A DNA stretch of 64,000 nt, from NCBI RefSeq assembly GCF_000516985.1, contig NW_006917100.1:1539490-1603489 (forward strand), given 5' to 3'. The stretch comes from Pestalotiopsis fici W106-1. Taxonomy: Eukaryota; Ascomycota; Sordariomycetes; Amphisphaeriales; Sporocadaceae. The notes below the pieces were generated by a model. The model was given only the letters and a program-made list of their open reading frames with translations. It had not been told where the DNA came from and made no database searches. Of this stretch, positions 10,459 through 20,896 are shown piece by piece. Made by a program: the position numbers and the translations under genes. Within the stretch, counting starts at the first letter, position 1; each line of letters begins with the position of its first letter.

Positions 10459-11227
10459 GCTGGAAATTTGCATTGGATCTTGAGAAGAACTGTATATAAA
10501 CCACTTCGTCGTTCACCATGAGGCTCAGACTGCATCGAGATTGAACAGCACCAAGTCGATATTCGCATTTTATTATTTTAATCGCAAGAGCAAGGTAGAA
10601 GAGAATTCAATTTGAATGGACTTGGTTGAAAAGATGAAAATTGACTCACCAATTCAATCACATCAACTTACTCTATCTCGATCGAATTGCTGTCACCCCC
10701 AAGTGTGCCATGAGTACAGATGTAAACATGTGAAAACGGGCTGGCTAACATTTGTATACTGCAACAGCCGTGTGACTAATGGATCCCAAATTATCATAAT
10801 GCGCCTTGTCATCCAAGACAAACATGATTGAGAAGAAATCGATGTTCTGATGTTTTGATAATGGAGCTCCCTCTGTTATAGTCTTCCCGAATCCTCCTCG
10901 GATCCGAAGGCTAGTGGCGTCGCCGGTGTCCCCACTCGGCCTGATAGACCCTCCGCGTCCTCCCGCAAACCATACGACTCCAGTTCCGGGCAGGAAGTGG
11001 CTTCGGTCCGGGCAGTGATAAGTTCTAGGTTTATCCGACTTTTACTTGAGTAATCCCAGCTAGTATAGATCAAAGGAGTCATTGCATAGGAGTATAAAAG
11101 ATGTCGATCTGCCCACCATCTTGTGCTCCCGAGATTGAATACCACATTTCACCCTAATAATCATATTAATATTATAGGATCTGTTTCCAAGATATATTCC
11201 GCATCACTAGTCTACTCTCAAGTACAC
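10459..11227. promoter_or_regulatory. Intergenic with TATA box for the downstream gene
   Basis: The stretch holds the 3' region of the Crh gene and the promoter of the Rossmann-fold gene. A TATAAAAG sequence at 11093-11100 lies 128 bp before the ATG at 11228. GC-rich imperfect palindromic sequence (ATCCTCCTCGGATCCGAAG) occurs near 10892-10910 and could bind a regulator, but nothing identifies one. Confidence 0.5.
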
Positions 11228-12052
11228 ATGTCGACCAACACCAAAAGTATAGCATTCCTTGGAGCCACGGGCGGCTGCGGCCTCTCGGCTCTCCGACACG
11301 CCCTCGCAGCGGGCCACACCTGCATCGCCCTATGCCGGACACCGTCCAAGCTAACGGACCGGTTCCCGCCGGCAGAGTATCCCCACCTCACGGTGGTCCA
11401 AGGCAACGCCCACGACGTGGCCGCCGTGAAGCGGTGCCTGGTTGACCCTCGGCACCCGGACCAGCCCCGCCTGGTGGACAGTGTCGTCTTTTCCATTGGC
11501 GGCACCTTCATCCCCAGCCGGCTCACCATTGATGACCCGCATGTCTGTGAGCGCGGCATGGAGACGCTGCTCCAGGCTCTTGCCGATATTCGGCGGACTA
11601 CCGTGTCCCAAGGTGGTGATCATGATGATGATGATGCCCCGACACCGAAGTCCGGTCCGGTCATCGTGGCTGTTAGCACCACGGGTATTTCCAAAGCCGG
11701 GCGCGACCTGCCGCTCGTCATGTGGGCGCTGTACCGCGGCATGTTGGGCGTGCCGCATGCCGACAAGGAGGCCATGGAGAACAAGCTCGTGGCGGCCGAC
11801 GAGGACTTTGTCGTGGTGCGGCCGAGTCTTTTGGTTGACGGTGGAGGTGGAGGCGACGGTGAAGCGCAGGCACCTGCGAAAGAGGTCAAGGTTGGGATCG
11901 AGGACTTGAAGCACGGGCGCCACGTTGTTGAGAAGCAGGCTTGGGGATATACCATCTCGAGGGAGGACGTTGGACGTTGGATGTATGAGAACTTACTCCG
12001 CGGCGACCAAGGTGGCGAGTATATTGGCAAAGCTGTTTCGCTAACTTGGTAA
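11228..12052 (+). CDS. NAD(P)-binding Rossmann-fold protein (atypical SDR / NmrA-like)
   Basis: A single-exon 274-residue protein. The frame is open to 11123, but the first 35 codons precede the Rossmann motif and overlap the promoter, so the ATG at 11228 is taken. The nucleotide-binding loop is at residues 9-15 (GATGGCG). Next come a strand-helix typical of an extended SDR (ALCRTPSKL), LTVVQGNAHD, and VDSVVFSIGGTF. VIVAVSTTGIS and later VVVRPSLLVDG fit the NAD(P)-binding 10 family (YwnB/NmrA-like), which includes redox-sensing and reductase proteins. The YxxxK catalytic pair of classical SDRs is not seen. There is a short acidic insert (HDDDDAP) in the middle. It converges on the GTPase gene at 12471, separated by 418 bp. 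Confidence 0.85.
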   Translation: MSTNTKSIAFLGATGGCGLSALRHALAAGHTCIALCRTPSKLTDRFPPAEYPHLTVVQGNAHDVAAVKRCLVDPRHPDQPRLVDSVVFSIGGTFIPSRLTIDDPHVCERGMETLLQALADIRRTTVSQGGDHDDDDAPTPKSGPVIVAVSTTGISKAGRDLPLVMWALYRGMLGVPHADKEAMENKLVAADEDFVVVRPSLLVDGGGGGDGEAQAPAKEVKVGIEDLKHGRHVVEKQAWGYTISREDVGRWMYENLLRGDQGGEYIGKAVSLTW

Positions 12053-12470
12053 GTACTGGTTTCGAGGTGATCTCGATTGCCTTCAAGGTGATCACGCTTG
12101 GATGTTGCGTTAAGCGAGAATTGTTATACACTACCGTCACGAGAGTCTTTTATTCTCGTTCTTGCAAAAGGGGCGAGACATTGAGGGTTTCCTTTGTTTT
12201 TCCCTTAAATCAATTAGATGACGTTGAATTGGAGGTTAGCATAATCCATCCATGCCACATAACCACAACTATACAGCGATACTTTCCAAGTCCTAAGTTT
12301 TCTTTTCCCACACCTCGGATTGCAGCCTGCAGGCTCAACTTCTCCCAAGGCTACACGCCAGCATCCTGACGGTGTGCTTCCTATCACAAGATGTCCCTCA
12401 ACTGCAGTGCACCTTTCCTCTGCGAGGAATATTCGACGCTGTGGTACTGCCCAAAGACGGGGATACCCTC
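12053..12470. other. Convergent 3' spacer
   Basis: This 418-bp spacer lies between two converging genes and should hold both 3' untranslated regions. No gene or repeat is seen. Confidence 0.6.
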
Positions 12471-14036
12471 TCACGATGTGTCGGTGTCAGCGCTCTCCAC
12501 TGGGGTGGGTTTCTCCTTGTCTTTAGTACTGAATCGCAACCCAGATGCCCCCGAGGTTATCATGGTCGCGCCCACGGCGGCAATGGGGATGGCCATGGTC
12601 GCGGCGCCCCCCGCGACGCAGCCGATTCCGCCTAGAATCTGCAGCATGGGGACAATATTCTGGATCAGCAACTTTTTCCGCTTCTTGGCCTTGACGCCTT
12701 TGTCGAGCTCCGTCTGACTCTTTCGGATTAGCTGCTGGTCTTGTTCGTACGAGCTTCTAAACGATTCGTCATATGAAGAACGACTGTAGTAGGATTGTGT
12801 CTCGTATTGCTCTGATTGGTATGACTCGTAGATGGCGGTGCTCTCTTGCCTCTCTTGCTCAAGACGTTCGATTTTCAATTCTGCGTGTTGAAGTTGTTGC
12901 AGTAGTGACTGGTACTCGCGATTCCTCTCATCCATGAGCTGCGCAAATCGTGCTTCTTTCTGATAAGAGATATCCTCAAACCGAGTGAGGAGCCGTCGTT
13001 CGGCTTCAGCAACATTCTGTACCTTTTGCTCCAGTGCAGCCTTTTCTTCGGCAATAAGCGAGGCCGCCCCGGAACGTGGCTGTCTTTCGACCTTTTCAAG
13101 ATTGGCCAATTCTCTTTTGGCATCGCCCTTGATGCGAACCAAATCTCGGGCGACTTCCCTGGAAGCTGAAGTGTTCCATGTATCCTTCTTCTCCACCACA
13201 ATCTCGCGTTGTATTTGCAACACTACCGGCCCGTCTTGAGCGTACTTGGTCGCCAGAGCCTCGATGACTCGCTGCGCTGACGGTTTCCCGCCGTCAAACT
13301 GCATAACCCGACTGCCATGACAAACCATGTTCCCCCAGAACTGCTTGTCTTTGGTGAGTTCCCGATGCCTCTGGAGGGCTAGAGTCTGCTGGGCATGTCC
13401 AGGCTCGATTTGGTCCCACATGGTCGTGAGAAGGACCACGCGGTCTAGGGCGTGGGGGCCGCACATCTGCTCTAGCATTCGGAAATTCTTCACACTAGAT
13501 CCCCCGATGCGGTTCTTGCTGATTGAGTGCATATATACTAGGCCCACCAGTGGCGCGCCCGCTCTGAAGAGCTGGCTGAAGAAGAAGATCTGCTCCTCAA
13601 GCACGTCAACATCGGAGCGGACCGCCTCGTCAAAGCCGGGGGTATCGACTAGGTACACGCGCCGCCCGCTCTCCTCGTAGTAACTGTATATACCAATTTG
13701 GGTCGTCTCTGTTCTGTGTGGTCAGCAATATCACTCTTTTGAAGTCAATCAATCAATTCCGGACACGGAGTGAAACGTCGCTACGCACCCGAGGCCAGAC
13801 TGTTCCCGATGCCGGTGTCTACGTGTGTGAGAGTTTGAATAAATGTGCTTTTGCCTGACCCAGTGATGCCTAGGACGGCGATGATAATGTCGGAGTCTGA
13901 GATCCTGTCGTAGCTATTAGTCTAATCGAACCGTCTTGTCTAAGAAACCAGAAGCCTAGGTCCGACGCCGCACGCTTTCCGATAAACTTTACCTGAGACT
14001 CTCAAACCCTTGCGCAGATGTATTACCTTCCATCAT
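12471..14036 (-). CDS. AIG1/GIMAP-like GTPase with coiled coil and C-terminal hydrophobic segment
   Basis: Exons 14036-13993, 13904-13789 and 13708-12471 give 465 residues; splice phases agree and motifs run through both junctions. Walker A (G1) is GITGSGKST at residues 27-35. A conserved Thr follows in SETTQ (about 54-57), then G3 VDTPGF (74-79). VVLLTTMWD occupies the place of G4 without the usual N/TKxD, so guanine recognition must differ. After the G domain come WGNMV and a conserved VLQIQREIVVEKK helix. A long charged coiled coil follows (about 230-350), then a Lys-rich stretch (KAKKRKKLL) and two hydrophobic stretches (about 405-445) that could anchor it in a membrane, as in animal and plant GIMAP/IAN proteins. 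It is paralogous to the divergent gene at 14589. The function in fungi is not established. Confidence 0.82.
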
Positions 14037-14588
14037 CTAACCAGGTCCGGGAACACAGTAACGCTGTTGCTCAAGGTGTTGGTTGGGAAAAAATCAGCTT
14101 TAAGCAGACACTGTCGTATGGCCACCACCAAGAGTAAGTTATCATGCGACTTTTGAGGTGAAGCTCAAGAGGTAGAGTGCACAAAAGAAACCGACAAGGC
14201 TGTCTAATCCACATGGAGGCAGCCACCAGCGCACCGCATTTGCTTATCTACTCAATGCACCGCCCCCATGGGCTCCGACAACTGCTTCCCCTCCTTATTT
14301 CCGTCGCGTGAGCCTATGAGATTATCTGATAAGTGCCAAGCATGCAGCCGGATCATGTCGTGGAGACATCTCCCGCAATTACGGATATAATTGTTGATGG
14401 GGGGGGTTTTTCTCTCCCCCCAAGGCGATCTCTCGCCTTTTTACTCCCCGCCACAATCTGTGTACTCTCTGGCCGTGAGCGCTGTCAACAACATTCAGAC
14501 TTGTCGTATTCATAACAAGCGCGGTACTCATCTTCCAAGAAACATTCACTTTGCAGTATTGACCAAATTCAATCGCAATGACTTGAAG
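14037..14588. promoter_or_regulatory. Shared upstream region of the divergent GTPase pair
   Basis: A 552-bp interval separates the start codons of the two head-to-head GTPase genes, so it must hold both promoters. It contains an eight-G run followed by a pyrimidine tract (about 14400-14422). No clear TATA box is visible on either side, and no operator can be named. Confidence 0.55.
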
Positions 14589-16852
14589 ATGACAAAATCG
14601 TTCACGTTCCAGCCCCAGCCTAGCGACATTCTGATCGCTGTCATGGGTATCACCGGTTCTGGAAAAAGCACCTTCATCTCCCACTGCACCCGTCACAGTA
14701 TTTCTGCTTCGGCGGGTTTACACAGTGGTAAGTAGATAAATACTTCAGCACATACTATAACATATAAAGTCCTCTAGTATGACACTTGAGTCATTGGACT
14801 TTACTTCTACCTTCAGATTCTGTACCTTTCTCTTTTTACGCCTCCTCTCATCCCTCTCTCCTCTGCAATCCTGTTGAAAAGGAAGGAAGAAATAAACTAA
14901 TAGAGCCGGACGATCTAGATACCCAGGAGGTTTCTGTCTATCCATGCAAGGCTGACATTGGCGACAATATCTACCTTATCGACACACCAGGATTCGACGA
15001 TACGGAGCTGGATGACGCGCAAGTCCTCAGGAAGATCGCAACCTGGGTCGGGGAAACGTACCAGCAGAAGATTTACCTGCGTGGTATCCTCTACCTTCAC
15101 CGCATCATTGACATACGCATGCAAGGGGCGGCCATCCGAAATCTTTTCATGTTCAAGAAACTGTGCGGCCAAAACGCCATCAAGAACATCATCTTGGTCA
15201 CGACCATGTGGGAGGACGTCAAACCAGAGGCCGGCCAGCAGAGAGAGAACGAGCTTCGGACGACACCGCAGTACTGGGGCGAGATGATTGCCAAGGGCGC
15301 AAGTATGGTTCGGCACCAGAACAATCACAACTCGGCACGGTCCATTATCCAGACCCTGTTGAACAAGACAACGAAAACCACGCTGGCGATACAGAGGGAG
15401 ATGGTCGACGAGAAGAAGGAACTGCAGGACACGAGCGCCGGCAGGGAACTGGACGGCATCCTCAACCAGCAGCGTGAACATTTTCTACGTCAGATTGAAG
15501 ACCTGAAGAGAGACATGACAGAAGCCCGGGAAATGCAAGATCGGGAGTCTCAGGAACAAATCAGGCTACTGCAGGAACAGAGGCGTGTAGAGATTGATAA
15601 GATCTTCAGGCAACAGGAGAGCATGAAGGTTGGTCTTCAGCAACTCCATGACCAAAAGTTTGCCAAGCTGGAAAAGCAACTGGCCGCCCAAAAAAACCAG
15701 ATGGAGATGGATAGAAAGGAAATCGCGGGCTTGAGAGAGAGGCTGGCCGGTACCTCGATCGGAGTGAATAACCCTTCCTCCGGGGCAAATACCGTGGATA
15801 CGGGCTCACTGACAAAACCCAACCGAGAAGCGGGTCTCAAAACTACTATAAGGCTTGAGGGTCATGGTGGATATCGTCGCCACATAAGTCGCGCTGCCTT
15901 CTCGGCAGATGCGCGCTATCTCGTCGTGGACGAGGTGATTTGGTATCGGTCCGGCGAGGGGGAGTATTCGAGGAATCGCGTCAAGGTTTACGATAGCGCG
16001 ACAGGCGTCGCCCAGAGTGTACTTGCGGCCGACCGAATCGTTTCACAGGTTGCTTTGTCATCGGATGGCCGACTTGTCGCAATGGACTCGGTAAAAATCG
16101 AGGAGTATTATCGATCAGGACTTGTTCGAGTCCTTGACGCCTGGGATAGCCGGACGGGGAAATGCCTCTGGACCAAGCATCACCAAGACTTGTCACCCTT
16201 GTCACTCTTCAATTTAGTCATCTCACCGGATGGCTGCTGTCTCGCCTTTATCGAGATTGGAGATGACAGAGAGTGCCACATCAATATCTTGCAAAGTGCG
16301 ACTGGCTCCACGCTTAGGACGTTAACAACAATTGATGTCCCGATTCGCCAAATGAGGTTTTCGCCGGACGGAGGCCGCATCATGGGGATGAACCCACACT
16401 CAATCTATATCTGGAACAGCGCGACGGGTAGCCTTGGCCTCACCTTAACAGGCTTTCAGCCTCCATCCCCGTACTCGAACTTGCTTCATATGGCGTTCTC
16501 GCACGACGGTAAGGGCGTCGCCGTCATGTCACCCTCATCCGGAGCCTACATCATTAGTTTCTGCGACACCGAGACAGGACGTCGCCTTTGGACTACTGAA
16601 GCAATGTATAGTGAAGAGCACTTTATCTTCTCGCCTGACGGTTACATTGCCTCGCTTTGTAGCTCGTACATGGTGGCGGGGGCTTCAGTCGTCAACCCGG
16701 CTAGATTTGTCCGTGTTCGGGATGCTACAACGGGCAAACTTCTCAAATCTATTCCGATCAAAGAAGCCAAGGATCTCGTTTTCTCCCCGGATTCCAACAG
16801 GTTCGAGATTCTCGCGTGTGATGAAGATGTTGTGGAGATAATTGCAGTTTAA
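14589..16852 (+). CDS. AIG1/GIMAP-like GTPase fused to a beta-propeller
   Basis: Exon 1 is 14589-14727. Exon 2 begins at 14904 (695 residues) or, using the acceptor at 14816, at 14817 (724 residues). The first is preferred because the extra stretch is pyrimidine-rich and unlike the paralogue. Walker A GITGSGKST is at residues 20-28, followed by DTQE, IDTPGFDD, and IILVTTMWED in the G4 position. The LAIQREMVDEKKELQDTSAGRE helix region matches the neighbouring gene. A long coiled coil with many Gln, Glu and Arg follows (about 210-340). The C-terminal 340 residues form at least six WD40/propeller-type repeats, with recurring FSxDG(R/G) and W/Y-D/N-x-ATG elements. The layout (GTPase switch, coiled coil, repeat sensor) resembles intracellular recognition proteins, but that role is inferred. 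Confidence 0.82.
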
Positions 16853-17079
16853 TCAGAATTTTGTATTGGTATCGATCTCTCGATTTTCTCACACCCTTAT
16901 AATAAGTGATACAAAACTGAGTGACCGTGACAAACTAACTTATTTATGGATTTGCCTATTGAATCTTGGTATTTTTTTTTCTTTGGTGAAGATGACATTG
17001 CGTTCTGGGAGAGTGTTGCAGAAGCCATTACCACGGCATATTTAGGCAAGATAGCAATGTAGGTACTCAGTCCCTAAGT

Positions 17080-17534
17080 TGTCCGGGTGAACCGCGTAAC
17101 ACAGCGGCAGACATTTCGTCACCGGGGTGTATCTTTCTTGAGAATGTCACGATGATATATGGCAGCTCCATTAAAGAATCATAGGCCTATTTCAGGTAGA
17201 AGATGAAGACCGAGTCATATCATGCAAGCGTGGTGCTTCTTCGGGTTCGGACCGATAGCCGACGATATCAAGCAGTACAGACATGGACAGCTTCTCGGGG
17301 ACAATAGCGCTAATAGCCCTTCAGGCATTGCAAGTTGATGCAAGAAAACGGCCAACGGCAGCTGAGCTGTTTGATGAGACTGTCGACGAGACATATCGTA
17401 CCGGCGTACATTTCTGTGGAACCTGCTGTTTCGATGGGGATGCATCGATAAGCGAGAGTGAAATAGGGCTGATAGATGGAGGTGTACTACAATGGGATGA
17501 TCAAAGTTGTGAATGCTACAACAAAGTAGCATAG
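17080..17534 (+). pseudogene. Relic of a serine/threonine protein kinase domain
   Basis: Two separated pieces of a kinase C-lobe are readable. At 17080-17184 the frame gives PGEPRNTAADISSPGCIFLE, then NVTMIYG, which corresponds to the APE to D-x-x-S-x-G-C region (subdomains VIII-IX), and then hits a stop. At 17283-17534 an open frame gives LQALQVDARKRPTAAEL, the subdomain XI Arg motif, followed by an FCGTCC tail. The region between them is out of frame and lacks the expected helices, and no N-lobe with the Gly loop or HRD motif is recognisable upstream. It lies 230 bp downstream of the GTPase-propeller gene on the same strand. A short open piece at 16990-17060 (DDIAFWESVAEAITTAYLGK) could be part of it, but this is uncertain. 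Confidence 0.6.
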
Positions 17535-19076
17535 TGAATGCTTGATTGACCCATGTCAAGCAGGACACTGCCAATTTGTCCGTGTGCCTATTGATATCCG
17601 TGTATATGTAGGACTCAGCCTACAATAATACACCTAACCTAGGTATCAACCCTTGACCAAACGAAGGTTTCCAGTAATCAGCGCTTTTTGTTGACTTTCG
17701 CATGTAGGACTTCATGGGCAAGCCAACCTATTTCGACCTCTTGTGTTATAACTTAGGAAATGTATTGAAAAGTGGAGGTATCGTCGGAAAGTCCTACAAG
17801 TAAGACCATATGGATCAAAGGTGTTGCTTCTGAAGCGCATGAGACAAGAGGATTCATTGGCTATCAGTTGCCCCAGAGTCAGCAGCGCTTGTTTCGTTTC
17901 ATGCAAGACGCGGGTGGCGTGGAGCCCCAACGTCGGGGAATGTCTCTGGATCGTCAGGGGCTAAAAGCCAGTGGATGTCAGCTCGCTGAAGGGGCCCAAG
18001 AGGGTGCGCCAAGACTCTCTCTCACGCCGCCCCAAATGCGCCCTAGAGCCACTGGAGCTTCAGAATTAAATCAGATCCAATTGCGCCTGGCAAAAGCCGC
18101 GACTCGCACGACAAAGCTACGAATAACAGAACCAACAACACTGCGGCCGCTTCCCGAAGGATTCTGGCGGGGGGAGCAGGACGACAAAGAAATGAGACCA
18201 CACGGCGTGACCAGCATTGGTGAGGATCGTTTTTTATATCGGGTACCAGCTGGTCCGGCGGATCGACAAGGCGCATCAAGATCCAATCACTCAGTCGTCT
18301 GCTGGGTCCAAGCAGGCGCACAGCCTGCCTCTGCCTCTAAAGGCTAAGCTATCGTCTCCGCCTCCCTGGGATGGACATGAGAAAGGTCAGGGTCAATTGA
18401 ATTCAGGCATGACAAGCTGGTTCTTGTAGACGCTGGCAGGAAATGTGAATAAAAGGAACGTCTTCCCGCTTTTTTGACTTTGATGGGTCAATTTCATCAT
18501 CGTTCATGTTTGTCAAAATCACATAGCTTCAATAGCTTTTATCCTTCGACAGTCATTATACTAGCTTGCCTAGGCCGGTTCTTGGCAGCTGTTGTAAATT
18601 CAGGCCATTCACCACCACTTGATTTTAGCTCCTGTAAGCCGACGCACTCTTTTTTCCCCATGTGCCCATTCTGCTTTGGCGAGTAATTACTGACTCAATT
18701 GAAGTCTTTTCACTCTAACTGGTGATTGCCTCTCTGTGGCAATAAAGAGTCAACAAAGGAATTGTCAAGGATAAATCATTTGTGATTCATAATTACTTGT
18801 TCACACAAGTCTTGGCCCTTTGTGCTCGGCGCCTATTTTTATCTAAATACTTTGATGCAAATCAGGGATCCGGTATCCAAAATTCGGCATCAATAACAAA
18901 ACTGCTATTCTGATACAGATTGGCTGTTCAAAGAGCTGATCTCTATATCATTCACGCCTCGGGCCACTCTTTCCTCACGGACCCGCGTTTTTTCGTTCCT
19001 GCCTAAGCGTATCGAGCGATAACGAATAGGAAACATCCAAACAAAACAAAACCTCGACTCCAATTAAAAAAAAAAA
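17535..19076. other. Intergenic, upstream region of the lactonase-like gene
   Basis: 1.5 kb without a convincing gene. The open frame at 17772-18347 has no recognisable motif, a mixed charge pattern and an equally long opposite-strand frame. The last 100 bp are rich in A and C and end in an A10 run directly before the ATG at 19077, a common fungal leader pattern. Confidence 0.55.
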
Positions 19077-20279
19077 ATGGTTCAATTATCAACCTTCACA
19101 TCTTTGCTGATCCCACTCAGTATGGCCTCGACAGCAACAGCAGCAGCCATGTTCAACCCACGACAGCAGTCGGCAAATAGTACAACTGCCAGCACTCGAA
19201 AGTTGATTGTCGGAGCCCCCGGCCAGATCCTAGCCTACGACTATGATGGCACCACATTTGCCAACACCGCCAACTCCTCATCAGCTGGAACCGCCCCGAG
19301 TTGGATGTTATTCAAAGAGCCCAACTTGTTGTATGCTGTCGACGAAAACTCAAACACTACTCGCCTATACGAGTACAGTCCCCTCAATAACAGCCTGTCC
19401 TCAGAACCGGTGTCCGTCGGCGAGGGGTCTGCCGGCGTCGTCTCCCTCGCATTCAACAAGGACCAGACCATTCTCATCGGCGCCTCGTACTCTGATGGCC
19501 AGGTCGACGTCTGGGATATCTCCTCGCCTGATGGAAGCCTGAAGCTCGTCAAGCAAATACCCCTCGAGGGCACTCTAGGTCCAGCTCCCCAACAGACGGT
19601 TCACCGTGCCCACCAGGCCGTCTTGGACCCTACTGGCCAATTCTTTGCTGTCGCAGATCTAGGTGGCGATGCTATCCATATCATCAATGCGTCAAGCTGG
19701 GAGATTAGCAATGTGGTCTACGTTGACTCTGGTGCTGGCCCGAGACATGGTGCTTATATTGGAGGCAACAGCTCGTCCCCCGCTACACATTACGCTGTCG
19801 CCTGCGAGATCAAGAACCTCATCATCCTCTGGGAGGTTGACATGACCGGTGGCAACCTCAACTTGACGAACCCACAAACCCTGAGCACGTTTGGCGATGC
19901 TTTCCAACCCCAAAATGCCACCACTGCAGCCGCCGGTGAATTGATTGCTGCAAGCAACAGCAAAGACATCTACGTCACCAACCGTCTCACCGGCAACGGA
20001 AACTTTACTGACAATATCTCGCACTTTGTTGTGGAGGACGGCAAGCTCTCGTTTGCTGATCAGATCTCCACTGACGGCATCAACCCTCGGCAACTTAGTT
20101 TCAGTCTGGATGAATCAATTGTCTTTGGTGTGAACCAGGGTGGTAGCACAGGACTGTTTGCTTTCAACCGCTGCTCGAAGCAGGGTACCCTCAGCCTCAC
20201 AGCTTCACTGTCTAACACGGCCGAGGCTGTTACTGCCCTTACTGGGCCACAATTTGTACAAGAGATCCCGGTGTCGTGA
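19077..20279 (+). CDS. Secreted lactonase-type seven-bladed beta-propeller protein
   Basis: A single-exon 400-residue protein. Residues 1-23 form a signal peptide (LLIPLSMASTATAAA). The mature protein has repeated propeller blades: LIVGAPGQILAYDYDG, LLYAVDENSNTTRLYEY, ILIGASYSDGQVDVWD, FFAVADLGGDAIHI, DIYVTNRL, and NPRQLSFSLDESIVFGVNQ. This order fits the Pfam lactonase (6-phosphogluconolactonase / carboxy-cis,cis-muconate cyclase-like) family. The HxxHQAVLDPTGQFFAVADLG segment, with its conserved His residues, is a hallmark. Many NxS/T sites fit secretion. The substrate cannot be told from the sequence; secreted fungal members are mostly uncharacterised. The ATG follows an A-rich leader. Confidence 0.88.
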   Translation: MVQLSTFTSLLIPLSMASTATAAAMFNPRQQSANSTTASTRKLIVGAPGQILAYDYDGTTFANTANSSSAGTAPSWMLFKEPNLLYAVDENSNTTRLYEYSPLNNSLSSEPVSVGEGSAGVVSLAFNKDQTILIGASYSDGQVDVWDISSPDGSLKLVKQIPLEGTLGPAPQQTVHRAHQAVLDPTGQFFAVADLGGDAIHIINASSWEISNVVYVDSGAGPRHGAYIGGNSSSPATHYAVACEIKNLIILWEVDMTGGNLNLTNPQTLSTFGDAFQPQNATTAAAGELIAASNSKDIYVTNRLTGNGNFTDNISHFVVEDGKLSFADQISTDGINPRQLSFSLDESIVFGVNQGGSTGLFAFNRCSKQGTLSLTASLSNTAEAVTALTGPQFVQEIPVS

Positions 20280-20896
20280 GGTTCGTCCTCGTGTAAGAGG
20301 TAGCGGCCGCGGAAGATTGATTCGCGCAGGCAAGAGGGAAGGAATGGAGGAGATGGAGCATGGAAGCAATTTAATGGCGTTTATCGGTGCAAAATTGGCG
20401 TTCAAGAAAGTCTAGAATTTGATACCCGTCCTAGCTTAGACTAGAACGAAAAGCTCTGAATGCGAATGTGAATTTGGCGTTGTCAATAAAACACTAAACA
20501 TCTACATATAACTGTAAAGTCTTGGGGGGCGCTTCCTGGCAGTGATTGGTTGTTTTGTCTATTGTGTGATCAAAATCCTCTATTCGTATCGTCAAATGCC
20601 GGGCTTTTTCAAGTCGTAATAGATGGCTCTATTACGCCGTCTATAATCACGGCTCTGCAACGGAGTTATTCACTATCATCCCGCACTACAGCTCGCTGTC
20701 CTTCTGATTCATGCTCAAGCCACGCGTATTAAAGATTTCCACCCTCACAAGCATCTGTCTGAATGATATGAACCATTCTTTCTTCCTCGTTCGTATAAAC
20801 TGCCAGAGACTTACTTCGTTACTCTAAAAATAGACAAGTACTCTCGGGATACCCGATTAATGACAGTGTCTACAGTCTCTTCCTTGATTGTCAGCC
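20280..20896. other. Intergenic, no gene seen
   Basis: This 617-bp spacer contains the 3' region of the lactonase-like gene and the upstream region of the next plus-strand gene. No motif, RNA gene or repeat is recognised. Confidence 0.6.

Noticed and set aside
14817..14903. 29-codon extension of exon 2 in the GTPase-propeller gene
   Set aside because: In frame, but pyrimidine-rich and absent from the paralogue between G1 and the conserved TQ motif; kept only as an alternative.
17772..18347. 191-codon plus-strand frame
   Set aside because: No domain, and the opposite strand is open over the same region; composition is unlike the confirmed genes.
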